Source of the DNA: Tenacibaculum finnmarkense genomovar ulcerans
GTDB taxonomy: Bacteria; Bacteroidota; Bacteroidia; Flavobacteriales; Flavobacteriaceae
Assembly: GCF_900239495.1 (NCBI RefSeq)
Contig: NZ_OENE01000007.1
Coordinates: forward strand, 62,001 to 126,000
Direction: 5' to 3'
DNA: 64,000 bases
Position 1 is the stretch's first letter; each line of letters starts with the position of its first letter. Position numbers and translations under genes: made by a program. This document shows positions 34,190 to 44,175 of this stretch, in pieces. The notes under the pieces were generated by a model. It was not told where the DNA came from. It searched no databases and was given only the letters and a program-made list of their open reading frames with translations.

Positions 34190-36474
34190 TGACAGAGCAA
34201 AATACAACTAGTTTTAGTGGATATATCAAATGGTTTTGGGGTATATTATTAGGTGGATTCCTCTTTGTAGGGCTATTATTTTTATTAGCTTCATGGGGTA
34301 CTTTTGGAGCGTTACCTTCCTTTGAAGAGTTAGAAAACCCTAAAAGTGATTTAGCAACAGAAGTTATTTCTTCGGATGGAAAAACATTAGGAAAATACTA
34401 TGTAAAAGCCAATAGAACACCAATTGAGTATAAAGATTTGCCTGAGGTTTTAATAAAAGCCTTAGTCGCTACTGAAGATGAACGTTTTTACGAACATTCA
34501 GGGATTGATTTTTACGGTACTGCAAGAGCTATTTCAAATTTTGGTAGAAAAGGAGGTGCAAGTACTATTACACAGCAATTAGCTAAAAACCTTTTTAATA
34601 AAGGAGGTTCGAGTAATATTTTTAAGCGTCTTTCTCAAAAATTAAAAGAGTGGGTAGTTGCAATAAAATTAGAGCGTCAATACACCAAAGAAGAAATTGC
34701 TACCATGTATTTAAATACACAAGGTTTTCTTTTTAATGCAACAGGTATTCGTTCTGCTACACGTATTTATTTTGGTAAAGAGCCTAAAGAATTAGATATA
34801 CAAGAAGCGGCTATTTTAGTGGCAATGTTAAAAAATCCGAGGCAGTATAATCCATATAGAGAGCGCTCTAAAAAGAAATCGTTACAACGTAGAAATGTGG
34901 TTTTTGCTCAAATGGCAAAAAATGAGGTTATCAGCCAAAAAGAAAAAGATTCGCTACAAAAATTACCTTTAAAAATCAATTTTACACCAGAGAGTCATAG
35001 TGATGGATTGGCAACTTATTTTAGAGAAAATTTAAAACAACGTCTTAAAAAATGGGCAAAAGCAAATCCAAAAGATAACGGTGAGTTTTACAATATTTAT
35101 AAAGATGGTTTAAAAATACATGTAACTATTGATTCTCGTATGCAAAGATATGCAGAAGAAGCGAGTAGCGAACATATGGCTAATTTGCAATCATTTTTCT
35201 TTAAAGAACAAAAGGAAAATAAAAATGCTCCTTTTTACGATTTAGAAAAATCTCAAGTTTTAAATATTTTAAAACGAGGAAAACGAAGTTCAACACGTTA
35301 CAGGCGTATGAAAGCGGCAGGGAAAAGTGAAAAAGAAATTGAAAAATCGTTTAATACAGATGTAGACATGCGCGTGTTTTCGTGGAAAGGAGACAGAGAT
35401 ACGGTAATGACTCCCTACGATTCTATTCGTTATTATAAACACTTTTTACGTTCTGGTTTGGTTTCTATTGAACCACAAACAGGGCATATTAAAGCGTGGG
35501 TTGGTGGTATTAGTCATAAGTATTTTAAATACGATGCTGTAGAGCAACAAAAACGTCAAGTAGGTTCTACTTTTAAACCTTTTGTGTATGCAACAGCGAT
35601 TAATCAATTAAAAATGTCGCCTTGTGATAAATTACCTAATATTTTATATACTATTCCAAAGGAAAAATATGGAATGCCAAAAGATTGGACACCTGAAAAT
35701 GCCAGTAATAAATACGGAGGTGAATTAACCTTAAAACAAGCTTTAGCACGTTCTGTAAATGTAATAACGGCTCGATTAATAGATAAAGTATCACCTATAA
35801 ATGTGGCACGTTTGGCAAAATCAGCAGGAATAACTTCTAAAATTGATGCAAACCCAGCAATTGCTTTGGGTGCAGTTGATTTATCATTAATAGAAATGGT
35901 AAGTGCATATTCAACCTTTGCAAATAAAGGATTGCGTGTTAGCCCGATGATGATTACCAGAATTGAAGATAAAAATGGAACTATTTTAGAAGAATTTGTA
36001 CCTAAAACAAAGGAGGTTTTAAGTGAAGAATCAGCTTATGTGGTATTAGATTTATTAAAAGGTGTTACACAATCAGGTTCAGGTGCACGATTGCGCTCTG
36101 GTTGGACAAAAAGAAAAGATGCTACAACAGGTTTTCCATATAAGTTTACCAATCCGATAGCAGGAAAAACAGGAACTACACAAAATCAATCAGATGGTTG
36201 GTTTATGGGAGTTGTACCAAATTTAGCAACAGGTGTTTGGACAGGTGGTGAAGATAGAGCAACTCATTTTAAAGGAATCGGTTTAGGACAAGGAGCAACC
36301 ATGTCATTACCAACTTGGGGATTATATATGCAAAAATGTTATGCAGATAAATCATTAAATATCAGTGAAAAAGATTTTGAAAAACCTTCAGGAGAATTAA
36401 CCATTACTATTAATTGTAGTGAGGTAAAAAAGAGTGATGATAAACAAGATGAAGAAGGAGATACTGATTTTTAA
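34189..36474 (+). CDS. Class A penicillin-binding protein (PBP1A-like)
   Basis: Bifunctional peptidoglycan synthase of 761 residues. An N-terminal membrane anchor (about 13-36) precedes the GT51 glycosyltransferase domain with catalytic Glu96 in ATEDERFYEHSG and the GGASTITQQLAKN motif. The transpeptidase domain shows SxxK in VGSTFKPF, SVN in ARSVNVI, and KTGTTQNQSDGWF. Length suits PBP1A/PBP1C-type proteins without large additions. It starts inside the gldH stop (TAATG) and ends the operon. It builds cell wall in the periplasm. Confidence 0.95.
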   Translation: MTEQNTTSFSGYIKWFWGILLGGFLFVGLLFLLASWGTFGALPSFEELENPKSDLATEVISSDGKTLGKYYVKANRTPIEYKDLPEVLIKALVATEDERFYEHSGIDFYGTARAISNFGRKGGASTITQQLAKNLFNKGGSSNIFKRLSQKLKEWVVAIKLERQYTKEEIATMYLNTQGFLFNATGIRSATRIYFGKEPKELDIQEAAILVAMLKNPRQYNPYRERSKKKSLQRRNVVFAQMAKNEVISQKEKDSLQKLPLKINFTPESHSDGLATYFRENLKQRLKKWAKANPKDNGEFYNIYKDGLKIHVTIDSRMQRYAEEASSEHMANLQSFFFKEQKENKNAPFYDLEKSQVLNILKRGKRSSTRYRRMKAAGKSEKEIEKSFNTDVDMRVFSWKGDRDTVMTPYDSIRYYKHFLRSGLVSIEPQTGHIKAWVGGISHKYFKYDAVEQQKRQVGSTFKPFVYATAINQLKMSPCDKLPNILYTIPKEKYGMPKDWTPENASNKYGGELTLKQALARSVNVITARLIDKVSPINVARLAKSAGITSKIDANPAIALGAVDLSLIEMVSAYSTFANKGLRVSPMMITRIEDKNGTILEEFVPKTKEVLSEESAYVVLDLLKGVTQSGSGARLRSGWTKRKDATTGFPYKFTNPIAGKTGTTQNQSDGWFMGVVPNLATGVWTGGEDRATHFKGIGLGQGATMSLPTWGLYMQKCYADKSLNISEKDFEKPSGELTITINCSEVKKSDDKQDEEGDTDF

Positions 36475-36543
36475 GAAATTTTTTCAAGAAATATAGTATT
36501 TATATAAACGTCAAGAATTCTATTAACATAATAAAAAACTAAA

Positions 36544-37245
36544 ATGATACACAAAAAAGTAAATAGCGTAGAAGAAGCCCTTATCGGGGTAAAAGATTCG
36601 ATGACCTTTATGTTGGGAGGTTTTGGTTTATGTGGAATACCAGAAAATGCAATTGCAGAGTTAGTAAAATTAAATGTTAGAGAGGTAACATGTATTTCTA
36701 ATAATGCAGGTGTTGATAATTTTGGCTTGGGTTTATTACTTCAAAATAAGCAAATAAAAAAAATGATTTCTTCGTATGTAGGAGAAAATGACGAATTTGA
36801 ACGTCAAATGCTTTCAGGTGAGTTGGAAGTTGAATTAACGCCTCAAGGAACTTTAGCAGAAAAATGTAGAGCTGCACAAGCAGGTTTTCCTGCTTTTTAC
36901 ACACCTGCAGGTTACGGAACAGAAGTAGCTAAAGGAAAAGAAACTCGTGAATTTGATGGTAAAATGTATGTGTTAGAACCTGCTTTTAAAGCCGATTTTG
37001 CTTTTGTAAAAGCATGGAAAGGTGATACGGCAGGAAATTTAATCTTTAAAGGAACAGCTCGTAATTTTAACCCAAATATGTGTGGTGCTGCAACAATTAC
37101 GGTGGCTGAGGTAGAAGAATTAGTTCCTGCAGGAACACTAGACCCTAATCAAATACATATTCCTGGTATTTTTGTACAGCGTATTTTTCAAGGAGAAAAA
37201 TATGAAAAGAGAATTGAGCAACGAACTGTAACTCCTAAACTGTAA
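36544..37245 (+). CDS. scoA: 3-oxoacid CoA-transferase subunit A
   Basis: Alpha subunit (233 residues) of a family I CoA-transferase, most likely succinyl-CoA:3-ketoacid CoA-transferase, which activates acetoacetate. The glycine-rich [11 protein letters not shown] near residue 27 and [14 protein letters not shown] are family signatures, as is [13 protein letters not shown]. The beta subunit follows after four bases, so the pair is one operon. The precise oxoacid (acetoacetate or 3-oxoadipate) is not fixed by the sequence alone. Confidence 0.92.
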   Translation: MIHKKVNSVEEALIGVKDSMTFMLGGFGLCGIPENAIAELVKLNVREVTCISNNAGVDNFGLGLLLQNKQIKKMISSYVGENDEFERQMLSGELEVELTPQGTLAEKCRAAQAGFPAFYTPAGYGTEVAKGKETREFDGKMYVLEPAFKADFAFVKAWKGDTAGNLIFKGTARNFNPNMCGAATITVAEVEELVPAGTLDPNQIHIPGIFVQRIFQGEKYEKRIEQRTVTPKL

Positions 37246-37249
37246 AAAA

Positions 37250-37906
37250 ATGGCTTTATCAAAACAACAAATAGCACAGCGAATAGCGAAAGAATTACAA
37301 GATAAATGGTACGTTAATTTAGGAATCGGAATTCCTACGTTAGTGGCTAATTATATTCCCAAAGGCATTGATGTTGAGTTTCAATCAGAAAACGGATTGC
37401 TAGGAATGGGCGCTTTTCCTATAGAAGGAACCGAAGATGCCGATTTAATAAACGCAGGGAAACAAACCGTAACAGTTTTAGATGGCGGATCTATTTTTGA
37501 TTCGGCAATGAGCTTTGCTATGATCCGAGGAAAACACGTACAATTAACTGTTTTAGGTGCGATGGAAGTTGCTCAAAATGGCGATATTGCCAATTGGAAA
37601 ATTCCTGGGAAAATGGTAAAAGGAATGGGCGGAGCGATGGACTTAGTAGCATCGGCAGAAAATATTATTGTCGCTATGATGCACACTAATAAACGTGGCG
37701 AATCTAAAATATTAAAAAAATGCTCTTTGCCCTTAACTGGTGTTGGTTGTGTTACAAAAGTAGTAACGAATTTAGCTGTTTTAGAGGTGAAAAATAACGC
37801 ATTTTACTTATTAGAAAGAGCGCCTGGTGTTTCTGTGGAAGAAATTCAAGCAGCAACCCAAGGAACTTTAATCGTAAATGGAGAAATCCCTGAAATGGCT
37901 ATTTAA
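37250..37906 (+). CDS. scoB: 3-oxoacid CoA-transferase subunit B
   Basis: Beta subunit (218 residues) carrying the catalytic glutamate in SENGLLGMG near residue 46, where the acyl-CoA intermediate forms. Other signatures are NLGIGIPTLVANYIP and GGAMDLV. It follows subunit A by four bases. A small membrane protein gene begins one base after its stop, so three or four genes (through exonuclease III) are tightly packed. Confidence 0.93.
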   Translation: MALSKQQIAQRIAKELQDKWYVNLGIGIPTLVANYIPKGIDVEFQSENGLLGMGAFPIEGTEDADLINAGKQTVTVLDGGSIFDSAMSFAMIRGKHVQLTVLGAMEVAQNGDIANWKIPGKMVKGMGGAMDLVASAENIIVAMMHTNKRGESKILKKCSLPLTGVGCVTKVVTNLAVLEVKNNAFYLLERAPGVSVEEIQAATQGTLIVNGEIPEMAI

Positions 37907-37907
37907 G

Positions 37908-38135
37908 ATGAAGTATTTTAAAAAGTTTTATTTAGTTATTTATCCATTATTAATCGTGTTTTTTATTTTTATGCTAGATAAAATATTTCTTATTCAAGAA
38001 TCTTGGATAAGAATAGGTATCGCAATTGCTTTAGCCTATATTTTATCACCAAGAAAAAAAATAATTAAAACAGCAACGGGAGACAGAAAACAATTAACAT
38101 GGATTTTTCTTAAAAACCCTATATTTTTAGATTAA
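37908..38135 (+). CDS. Small membrane protein of unknown function
   Basis: A 75-residue protein starting at 37908, directly after the scoB stop. Two hydrophobic helices (FYLVIYPLLIVFFIFML and IRIGIAIALAYILS) are followed by a basic loop and a C-terminal tail. An upstream in-frame ATG lies inside scoB and is less likely. The stop overlaps the exonuclease III start as TAATG. The conserved tight packing suggests a real gene; function is unknown to me. Confidence 0.7.
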   Translation: MKYFKKFYLVIYPLLIVFFIFMLDKIFLIQESWIRIGIAIALAYILSPRKKIIKTATGDRKQLTWIFLKNPIFLD

Positions 38136-38896
38136 TGAAAATAATATCATACAACGTAAACGGAATTAGAGCCGCTTTAAAAAAAGGATTTATAGAGTGG
38201 TTAAAATCTGCTAATCCTGATGTAATTTGTATTCAAGAAACCAAAGCTCACAAAGAACAACTTGATGTTACGGATTTTGAAAATGCAGGATATCCGTATC
38301 ATTATTGGTTTTCGGCACAAAAAAAAGGCTATTCATCCGTAGCAATTTTTTGTAAAGAGAAACCAAATCATATTGAATACGGAACAGGAATTGAAAGCAT
38401 GGATTTTGAAGGAAGAAACCTTCGTGTAGATTTTGATGCCGTGTCTGTAATGAGTTTATATCTTCCGTCAGGAACAAATTCTGAACGCTTGAATTTTAAA
38501 TTGAATTATATGGATGAATTTCAAGAATACATCAATAATTTAAAGCAAGAAATTCCGAATTTAGTGATTTGTGGTGATTATAATATTTGTCATGAAGCAA
38601 TTGATATTCACAATCCGAAGATGAAAGGAGTTTCAGGGTTTTTACCTGAAGAAAGAACTTGGTTTACCGAGTTTATCAAAACAGGTTTTACAGATAGTTT
38701 CCGTTATTTAAATGAAGATAAACAAGCATATTCTTGGTGGAGTTATCGAGCAAATTCAAGAGCAAACAACAAGGGTTGGCGTTTAGATTATGCGATGGTT
38801 GCTGAACCTTTGAAAGATAAAATAGCAAGAGCCTACATTTTACCAGAAGCAAAACATTCTGACCATTGCCCGATTGTTGTTGAATTAAATTTATAA
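38135..38896 (+). CDS. xth: Exodeoxyribonuclease III
   Basis: A 253-residue AP endonuclease and 3' exonuclease for base-excision repair. It shows VNGIRAA at the N-terminus, CIQETKA (catalytic Glu), ICGDYN (Asp-Asn pair), and SWWSYR with the C-terminal SDHCPIVVEL His. It starts inside the previous gene's stop (TAATG). The size and motif set agree with the ExoA/XthA family. Confidence 0.95.
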   Translation: MKIISYNVNGIRAALKKGFIEWLKSANPDVICIQETKAHKEQLDVTDFENAGYPYHYWFSAQKKGYSSVAIFCKEKPNHIEYGTGIESMDFEGRNLRVDFDAVSVMSLYLPSGTNSERLNFKLNYMDEFQEYINNLKQEIPNLVICGDYNICHEAIDIHNPKMKGVSGFLPEERTWFTEFIKTGFTDSFRYLNEDKQAYSWWSYRANSRANNKGWRLDYAMVAEPLKDKIARAYILPEAKHSDHCPIVVELNL

Positions 38897-38915
38897 ATTT
38901 TAAAAAAGAAGTAAC

Positions 38916-40457
38916 ATGAAAAACGTATTAATACTACTTTTTTTTACGGTATCAATTTTTGCACAACAACCTGTTGATAGTGTTTTTACCCCAAAAGAAC
39001 AGTTGGCGATAGCTATTGATTCAAGCTTTGTGGCAACAGATTCTATTGTAAAAGATACTATTAAAAGAAAAAAGATTTATGCCTGTTTTTCAGATACAGA
39101 TTTGAAAAAAGTAGATAGTTTACTGATTGAAAAAAAATTCAATGCGTCATCATTTGATACAATTCAATATGTAATTAATGACAAAGATATTATTGGCAAT
39201 ACAACAGCAATGCTTTCTACCGATTTACTAAAAAAGCGCTTGCATGATTTGAATTTAAAAACACCATTTCATTTAGCTTATAGTCCATCTTTAGAAAAAG
39301 TAATTAATAGTTATTTAAAATATCGAACAAAATATTATCCTGCTTTAATGGCAAAGGCACAGTATTATTTTCCGATGTTTGAACAGTATTTAGATCAGTT
39401 TGATGTTCCGTTAGAAATGAAATATTTAGCCATCGTAGAATCGGCATTACGTCCTGCGGCTCGCTCAAGAGTTGGCGCAACAGGGCTTTGGCAATTTATG
39501 TATGGCACAGGAATTCAGTTTGATTTAAAAGTAAATTCGTATGTTGATGAGCGTCAAAACCCTGTAAAAGCAACTATTGCGGCGTGTAAATATTTAAGTC
39601 ATTTACATAAAATTTTTGGCGATTGGGATTTAGCTTTGGCAGCCTATAATTCAGGTCCTGGAAATGTTTCAAAAGCAATAAAGCGATCAGGAGGATATAG
39701 AAATTATTGGAATATTCGCCCGTATTTGCCTCGTGAAACGGCAAGTTATGTTCCTGCTTTTTATGCAACGATGTATATTTTTGAATATGCCGAAGCACAT
39801 AATATTTATCCTGAGCCACCAACTATTTTTCATTTTGAAACCGATACGATTCAAGTAAAAAGAACGGTTACTTTTGATCAAATTGCTGCAAAAACAAATA
39901 TTGATACCGAATTATTATCATTTTTAAATCCGTCATATAAATTAGCGGTGATTCCGTATGCCGAAAATAAAAATTACGCAGTTCGATTGCCTAAAAAACA
40001 TGTAATTGATTTTTTAGAGAAAGAACAAGATATTTATGTGTTGGCAAATACAGAAGATGGTAAAAGAGAAAAGCCGTTGCCGAAATATTTTGAAGAAGAT
40101 AAACAAACGCGTTACAAAGTGCGTAACGGCGATTATTTAGGGAAAATAGCGACTAAATTTGGTGTAAAAGTAAGTCAAATTAAGCGTTGGAATGGTATGC
40201 GTTCTCATCGATTAAAAATAGGGCAGCGTTTAAAAATTTATCCAAAGAAATTAACGGCTCATAAAAAAGTAATTCGAAATAAAAATAAACTTCCAAAAGG
40301 ACCACATAAAGTGTATGTGGTAGAAAGTGGTGATTCGTTATGGACTATTTCAAAAAAATATCCGTCAGTTTCTATTGATCAAATTAAAAAATGGAACAAT
40401 ATTTGGAGTGTTAAAAGTTTGAAACCAGGAATGAAACTCAAAATTTTTAAAAGTTAA
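38916..40457 (+). CDS. LysM-containing membrane-bound lytic murein transglycosylase (MltD-like)
   Basis: Periplasmic enzyme of 513 residues that cuts peptidoglycan glycan strands. A signal peptide (ending FAQQP) precedes an N-terminal region, then an SLT domain with catalytic Glu175 in LAIVESAL, GATGLWQFM and ALAAYNSGPGNV. Two LysM repeats (about 403-450 and 464-512), each with GD..G/W.I and a WN motif, should anchor it to peptidoglycan. The layout matches E. coli MltD. It follows exonuclease III by 19 bases. Confidence 0.92.
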   Translation: MKNVLILLFFTVSIFAQQPVDSVFTPKEQLAIAIDSSFVATDSIVKDTIKRKKIYACFSDTDLKKVDSLLIEKKFNASSFDTIQYVINDKDIIGNTTAMLSTDLLKKRLHDLNLKTPFHLAYSPSLEKVINSYLKYRTKYYPALMAKAQYYFPMFEQYLDQFDVPLEMKYLAIVESALRPAARSRVGATGLWQFMYGTGIQFDLKVNSYVDERQNPVKATIAACKYLSHLHKIFGDWDLALAAYNSGPGNVSKAIKRSGGYRNYWNIRPYLPRETASYVPAFYATMYIFEYAEAHNIYPEPPTIFHFETDTIQVKRTVTFDQIAAKTNIDTELLSFLNPSYKLAVIPYAENKNYAVRLPKKHVIDFLEKEQDIYVLANTEDGKREKPLPKYFEEDKQTRYKVRNGDYLGKIATKFGVKVSQIKRWNGMRSHRLKIGQRLKIYPKKLTAHKKVIRNKNKLPKGPHKVYVVESGDSLWTISKKYPSVSIDQIKKWNNIWSVKSLKPGMKLKIFKS

Positions 40458-40528
40458 TTTATTCTTTTGATTTTTTTAAAAAAACACACCAAACACCAGC
40501 TCTTAAAAAGTTATAAAAACAACGAATT

Positions 40529-41521
40529 ATGAAAAAAATAATAGGCTTACTTTTTTTAGTGATTTTTGCCACATCATGTAATACTGCTACAGGAAAAGAG
40601 GGCTATACTTTGCCAACATCTAACGGTAACACCAATAAAATAATGGTGGTTGTAAAGGCGTTAGATTGGGAAGGAAAAATTGGAAATAAAATACGTACTA
40701 TTTTTGGTGAGCATCAAGTGGGCTTGCCACAGCCAGAAACCTTGTTGTCGGTTAGTCAAATAGACCCTAGTGGTTTTGGTAGCTTTATGCGACATTCAAA
40801 AGCAGTTTTAATGATTAAACAAGGCGAAAAAGAAAGTATTACTGTTGAAAAAAACAGGTATGCAAAACCTCAAATTATCATACATGCTACGGCTAAAGAT
40901 AAAGCGGGTGTTTTAAATATGTTAGATAAAAGAGGTAAGGAAATTATCAAATTATTTAAAGATGAAGATATAAAATTCACGCAAAAAATATTTAAAAAAG
41001 AACGTATTGATGAAACGGGGTTTAAAACCGTTAAAAATATCGGATTTACCATTGATATTCCTAAACGTTTTAGATTGGTAGAGGATTCGGGTGATTTTAT
41101 TTGGTTTCGTCAGCACTTAAGAAGTGGTGTTGCTCGTGGCGATGGAACGAACAATGTATTAATTTATACAATTCCTTTAGGTGATGAAAATAAAGTTGCC
41201 GATAATATAACCGCAGTACGTGATACGATTGGTAAAAAACATATTCCTGGAAGTAAAAAAGGTATGTATATGATTACCGAACAAGCTTACACGCCTTTTA
41301 CTTTTGATGCTATAATCGATGGTAAAAAAGCGTACGAAACTCGTGGGAAATGGGAGGTTAAAAATGATTTTATGGCAGGGCCGTTTATTAATTACACCAT
41401 TATTGATAAGAAAAATAATCGCTTGGTTGTTTTTGAAGGCTTTACCTATGCGCCGTCTGTAAATAAACGTGATTTTCTGTTTGAATTAGAAGCAATTGCA
41501 AAATCAATGAAAATAAAATAG
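40529..41521 (+). CDS. DUF4837 family lipoprotein
   Basis: A 330-residue lipoprotein (IFATSC, Cys17) that I recognise as DUF4837, a Bacteroidota-specific family. The N-terminal third has MVVVKALDWEGKIGNKIRT and FMRHSKAVLMI; the C-terminal half has repeated basic and aromatic strands, including the GFTYAPSVNKRDFLFELEAI block. No enzymatic motif is visible. It is followed by a palindrome and a terminator. Function is unknown; envelope location is likely. Confidence 0.85.
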   Translation: MKKIIGLLFLVIFATSCNTATGKEGYTLPTSNGNTNKIMVVVKALDWEGKIGNKIRTIFGEHQVGLPQPETLLSVSQIDPSGFGSFMRHSKAVLMIKQGEKESITVEKNRYAKPQIIIHATAKDKAGVLNMLDKRGKEIIKLFKDEDIKFTQKIFKKERIDETGFKTVKNIGFTIDIPKRFRLVEDSGDFIWFRQHLRSGVARGDGTNNVLIYTIPLGDENKVADNITAVRDTIGKKHIPGSKKGMYMITEQAYTPFTFDAIIDGKKAYETRGKWEVKNDFMAGPFINYTIIDKKNNRLVVFEGFTYAPSVNKRDFLFELEAIAKSMKIK

Positions 41522-41542
41522 TTAAATTATTTAGTTAAACTT

Positions 41543-41574
41543 AGACCTCACAGGTTTTTAAAACCTGTGAGGTC
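41543..41574. repeat. REP-like palindrome (AGACCTCACAGG...)
   Basis: AGACCTCACAGGTTTT and its complement lie almost back to back, 22 bases after the DUF4837 stop. It is not followed by a T run, and a separate terminator comes later. From memory this palindrome recurs in intergenic DNA of many Flavobacteriaceae; only one copy was seen here. Confidence 0.6.
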
Positions 41575-41590
41575 TATTTATTTCAGTATT

Positions 41591-41621
41591 GCATCAATTT
41601 TTAAAGTTGATGCTTTTTTTA
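41591..41621 (+). terminator. Intrinsic terminator after DUF4837 gene
   Basis: GCATCAA pairs with TTGATGC around a nine-base loop and runs into T7. Confidence 0.75.
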
Positions 41622-41645
41622 TTTGAAGTAGTATTTTTACTTTTT

Positions 41646-41739
41646 AGTACAAATGCCTAGCCCCGATTGACGCTTTGTTTGAGCTCCTTTTTTGATTTTT
41701 TTCAAAAAAGAGCGAGTGCGGAAAGCGGGAAATTGCTTC
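41646..41739 (+). repeat. Dispersed REP-like element, copy 3
   Basis: Third copy, in the 401-base gap before sprE. It runs from AGTACAAATGCCTAGCCCCG through TTTGAGCTC, a hairpin pairing TTGA with TCAA, GCGAGTGCGGAAAGCGGG and AAATTGCTTC. The ends match copy 4 nearly base for base. The gap also holds a TATTTTTG promoter-like element at 41892-41899, before sprE. Confidence 0.85.
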
Positions 41740-41922
41740 TAATTATTTTTAAAATAGCACTATTTGACACAAAATAACGGTTTAATTACAAACCGTGTTT
41801 TAGAACTTGATGATGTTTAAATTTAATAAGGAGGCTGAAAATTATCTTTTTATTGCTATTTTTACGCTTTTACGTGCAATAAAATTACTTATATTTTTGT
41901 TGTAGAGTAAAAGCATAATGAT

Positions 41923-44163
41923 ATGAATAAACTATCCAAAATTTTAGTTTTTAACCTTCTTTTAGCTACAGTATATTCTTGTAGTGTGAAAAAAGATGCT
42001 TTTTTAAATCGAAATTTTCATGCGCTTACCACAAAGTATAATGTGCTTTTTAATGGTGAACAGGCTTATTTAAAAGGGCTAGAAGAGGTTAGTGCCAAGC
42101 ATAAAGATAATTTTTGGAAACCTTTACAAATAGAGCCGATTACTTTTGAAGCGGATCAAATTATATTGCCTGTTTTACAACCTGGTTCAGGGTTTGATAT
42201 GAGTGATGTTGATCAGGAAGAAGAAGTTTTAACAATGTTTGATAAAGCGGAAGAGAAAGCGGTAAAAGCCATTCAAAAGCATTCGATGAATATTAATGGT
42301 TATGAAAAAAATAGGCAGATTGATGATGCGTATTTATTATTAGGAAAATCACGGTATTATACACAGCGTTTTGTGCCCGCAATTGAAGCGTTTAATTATA
42401 TTATTGCGAATTATCCAAATGCGAGTTTAATTAATGAGACAAAAGTGTGGCGGGCTAAAACAAATATTCGTTTAGATAATGAAAAATTAGCCATAGAATC
42501 GCTAAAATTTTTATTAGAATTAGAAGAAAATGAAGCCGAACTTCCTGATGTAATAAAAGAGCAAGCACACACCGCAATGGCAATGGCATATCAAAAAACA
42601 GATACCATTCAAAAGGTAATTGAACATTTAACGGCGGCTTCAAAAATATTTAAAAATAAAGAACAAGCGGGGCGTAATATGTTCGTTTTAGGGCAAATTT
42701 ATAGTGAATTAAATTATAAAGATTCTGCACGTGCTGTGTTTAAAAAATTATCAGAAACTAGAAAGGCTCCGCATAAATATCGTATTCGTGCAAGTATTGA
42801 AATGGCTAAAAATACGCCAAACGATTCAGCATCGATTGTTGTTTTATCAAAATTGAAAAAATTAATCAGAAATTCAGATAATCGAAAGTTTTTGAATGCG
42901 CTTTATTATCAGGCGGGTGTTTTAGAGTTAGGGCGAAATAAAACCGATAATGCTATTGATTATTTTAAAAAATCGATAAAAGCGAAACATAATAACGACT
43001 ATCAAAAAACATATGCTTACGAGCGTTTAGGGGCTATCGCTTTTGATAAACAAAAATATGTGTTAGCGGGTGCTTATTATGACAGCGTTTTAACGGTAAC
43101 CTCTAAAGAGTTTATAAATGAAAAACGCATTAGAAGAATCCGAAGAAAAAATAAAGGGTTAACAAGGCTACGAGAATATGAAAATCTTGTTACTACAAAT
43201 GATAGTATTTTAAAATTAGTAGCAATGCCAATTGCCGAACGTACTTCTTTTTTTGAGAAGTATATCGAAAAAATTAAAAAAGAAGATCAAGATAAAAAGC
43301 AACTCTTATTAAATGCTCAGAATTTTGGAAGTTCTTTTGGAACAAGTAGCGGAATTAATACCCCTAGCAATAAAGGGAAGTGGTATTTTTATAATACGCA
43401 GGTATTGGCTTTTGGAAAAGCAAATTTTCAGAAAGTTTGGGGAACACGTCCTTTAGAAGATAATTGGCGATTGTCGGATAAATCTACTAGTAATATTCAA
43501 GAAGATGAAGCTGTTTTAACGGAGTCGAAAGTTAATTTGCGTTACGAATTATCAACCTATTTAAACGAAATTCCTTCGGATAAAAAAATAATTACAAGCT
43601 TAATAGAGAGTCGTAATGATGCGTTGTATCAGTTAGGTTTAATTTATAAAGAGCAGTTTAAAAATAACAATCTAGCTATTAAAAATTTAGCCCGTGCGCA
43701 AAAAGAACAGCTTAAAAAACAAGATTCTAGCTTAGAATTACCAATAAGTTATCATTTATATCAACTATATAGGCTAGAAAATAATGTAGCTAAAGCAGGA
43801 TATTATAAAAATATAATTTTAACAAAATATGCGCCAACAACATTTGCTGAAATTATAAGAAATCCAACAAAAAAAGTAGTAGCAAACAAAAAAGAAGATG
43901 TACTTTTAAACAGGTATAAAGAAATATACTACTTGTATAAAGAAAATAAATTTGAACAAGTTATAAAAGAAATAGAAACGGTATCTTTAACAGTTAAAGA
44001 ATCAATATTGATACCTAAGTTTTTGTTTTTAAAAGCATTGGCTATTGGTAAACAAAAAAATAAAGAGGCATATATTAAAGCGTTAGAGTTTATAGCAATT
44101 CGGTATGCTGATAAGCCCGAAGGTGTTAAAGCAATAGAAATATTAGATAAATTAAAAAAATAA
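41923..44163 (+). CDS. sprE: SprE/PorW-type TPR lipoprotein of the type IX secretion system
   Basis: A 746-residue lipoprotein (VYSC, Cys20) matching SprE of Flavobacterium johnsoniae and PorW of Porphyromonas, needed for type IX secretion and gliding. The N-terminus has the family signature NFHALTTKYNVLFNGEQAYLKG. TPR-like helices run through about 110-420, and a second helical region lies at 570-746. Homologues are often somewhat longer. Bactofilin and ATP synthase genes follow at 12 bases and beyond, an order I recall from other Flavobacteriaceae. It links the secretion machine to the envelope interior. Confidence 0.88.
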   Translation: MNKLSKILVFNLLLATVYSCSVKKDAFLNRNFHALTTKYNVLFNGEQAYLKGLEEVSAKHKDNFWKPLQIEPITFEADQIILPVLQPGSGFDMSDVDQEEEVLTMFDKAEEKAVKAIQKHSMNINGYEKNRQIDDAYLLLGKSRYYTQRFVPAIEAFNYIIANYPNASLINETKVWRAKTNIRLDNEKLAIESLKFLLELEENEAELPDVIKEQAHTAMAMAYQKTDTIQKVIEHLTAASKIFKNKEQAGRNMFVLGQIYSELNYKDSARAVFKKLSETRKAPHKYRIRASIEMAKNTPNDSASIVVLSKLKKLIRNSDNRKFLNALYYQAGVLELGRNKTDNAIDYFKKSIKAKHNNDYQKTYAYERLGAIAFDKQKYVLAGAYYDSVLTVTSKEFINEKRIRRIRRKNKGLTRLREYENLVTTNDSILKLVAMPIAERTSFFEKYIEKIKKEDQDKKQLLLNAQNFGSSFGTSSGINTPSNKGKWYFYNTQVLAFGKANFQKVWGTRPLEDNWRLSDKSTSNIQEDEAVLTESKVNLRYELSTYLNEIPSDKKIITSLIESRNDALYQLGLIYKEQFKNNNLAIKNLARAQKEQLKKQDSSLELPISYHLYQLYRLENNVAKAGYYKNIILTKYAPTTFAEIIRNPTKKVVANKKEDVLLNRYKEIYYLYKENKFEQVIKEIETVSLTVKESILIPKFLFLKALAIGKQKNKEAYIKALEFIAIRYADKPEGVKAIEILDKLKK

Positions 44164-44175
44164 ATCCCCTAAAAG

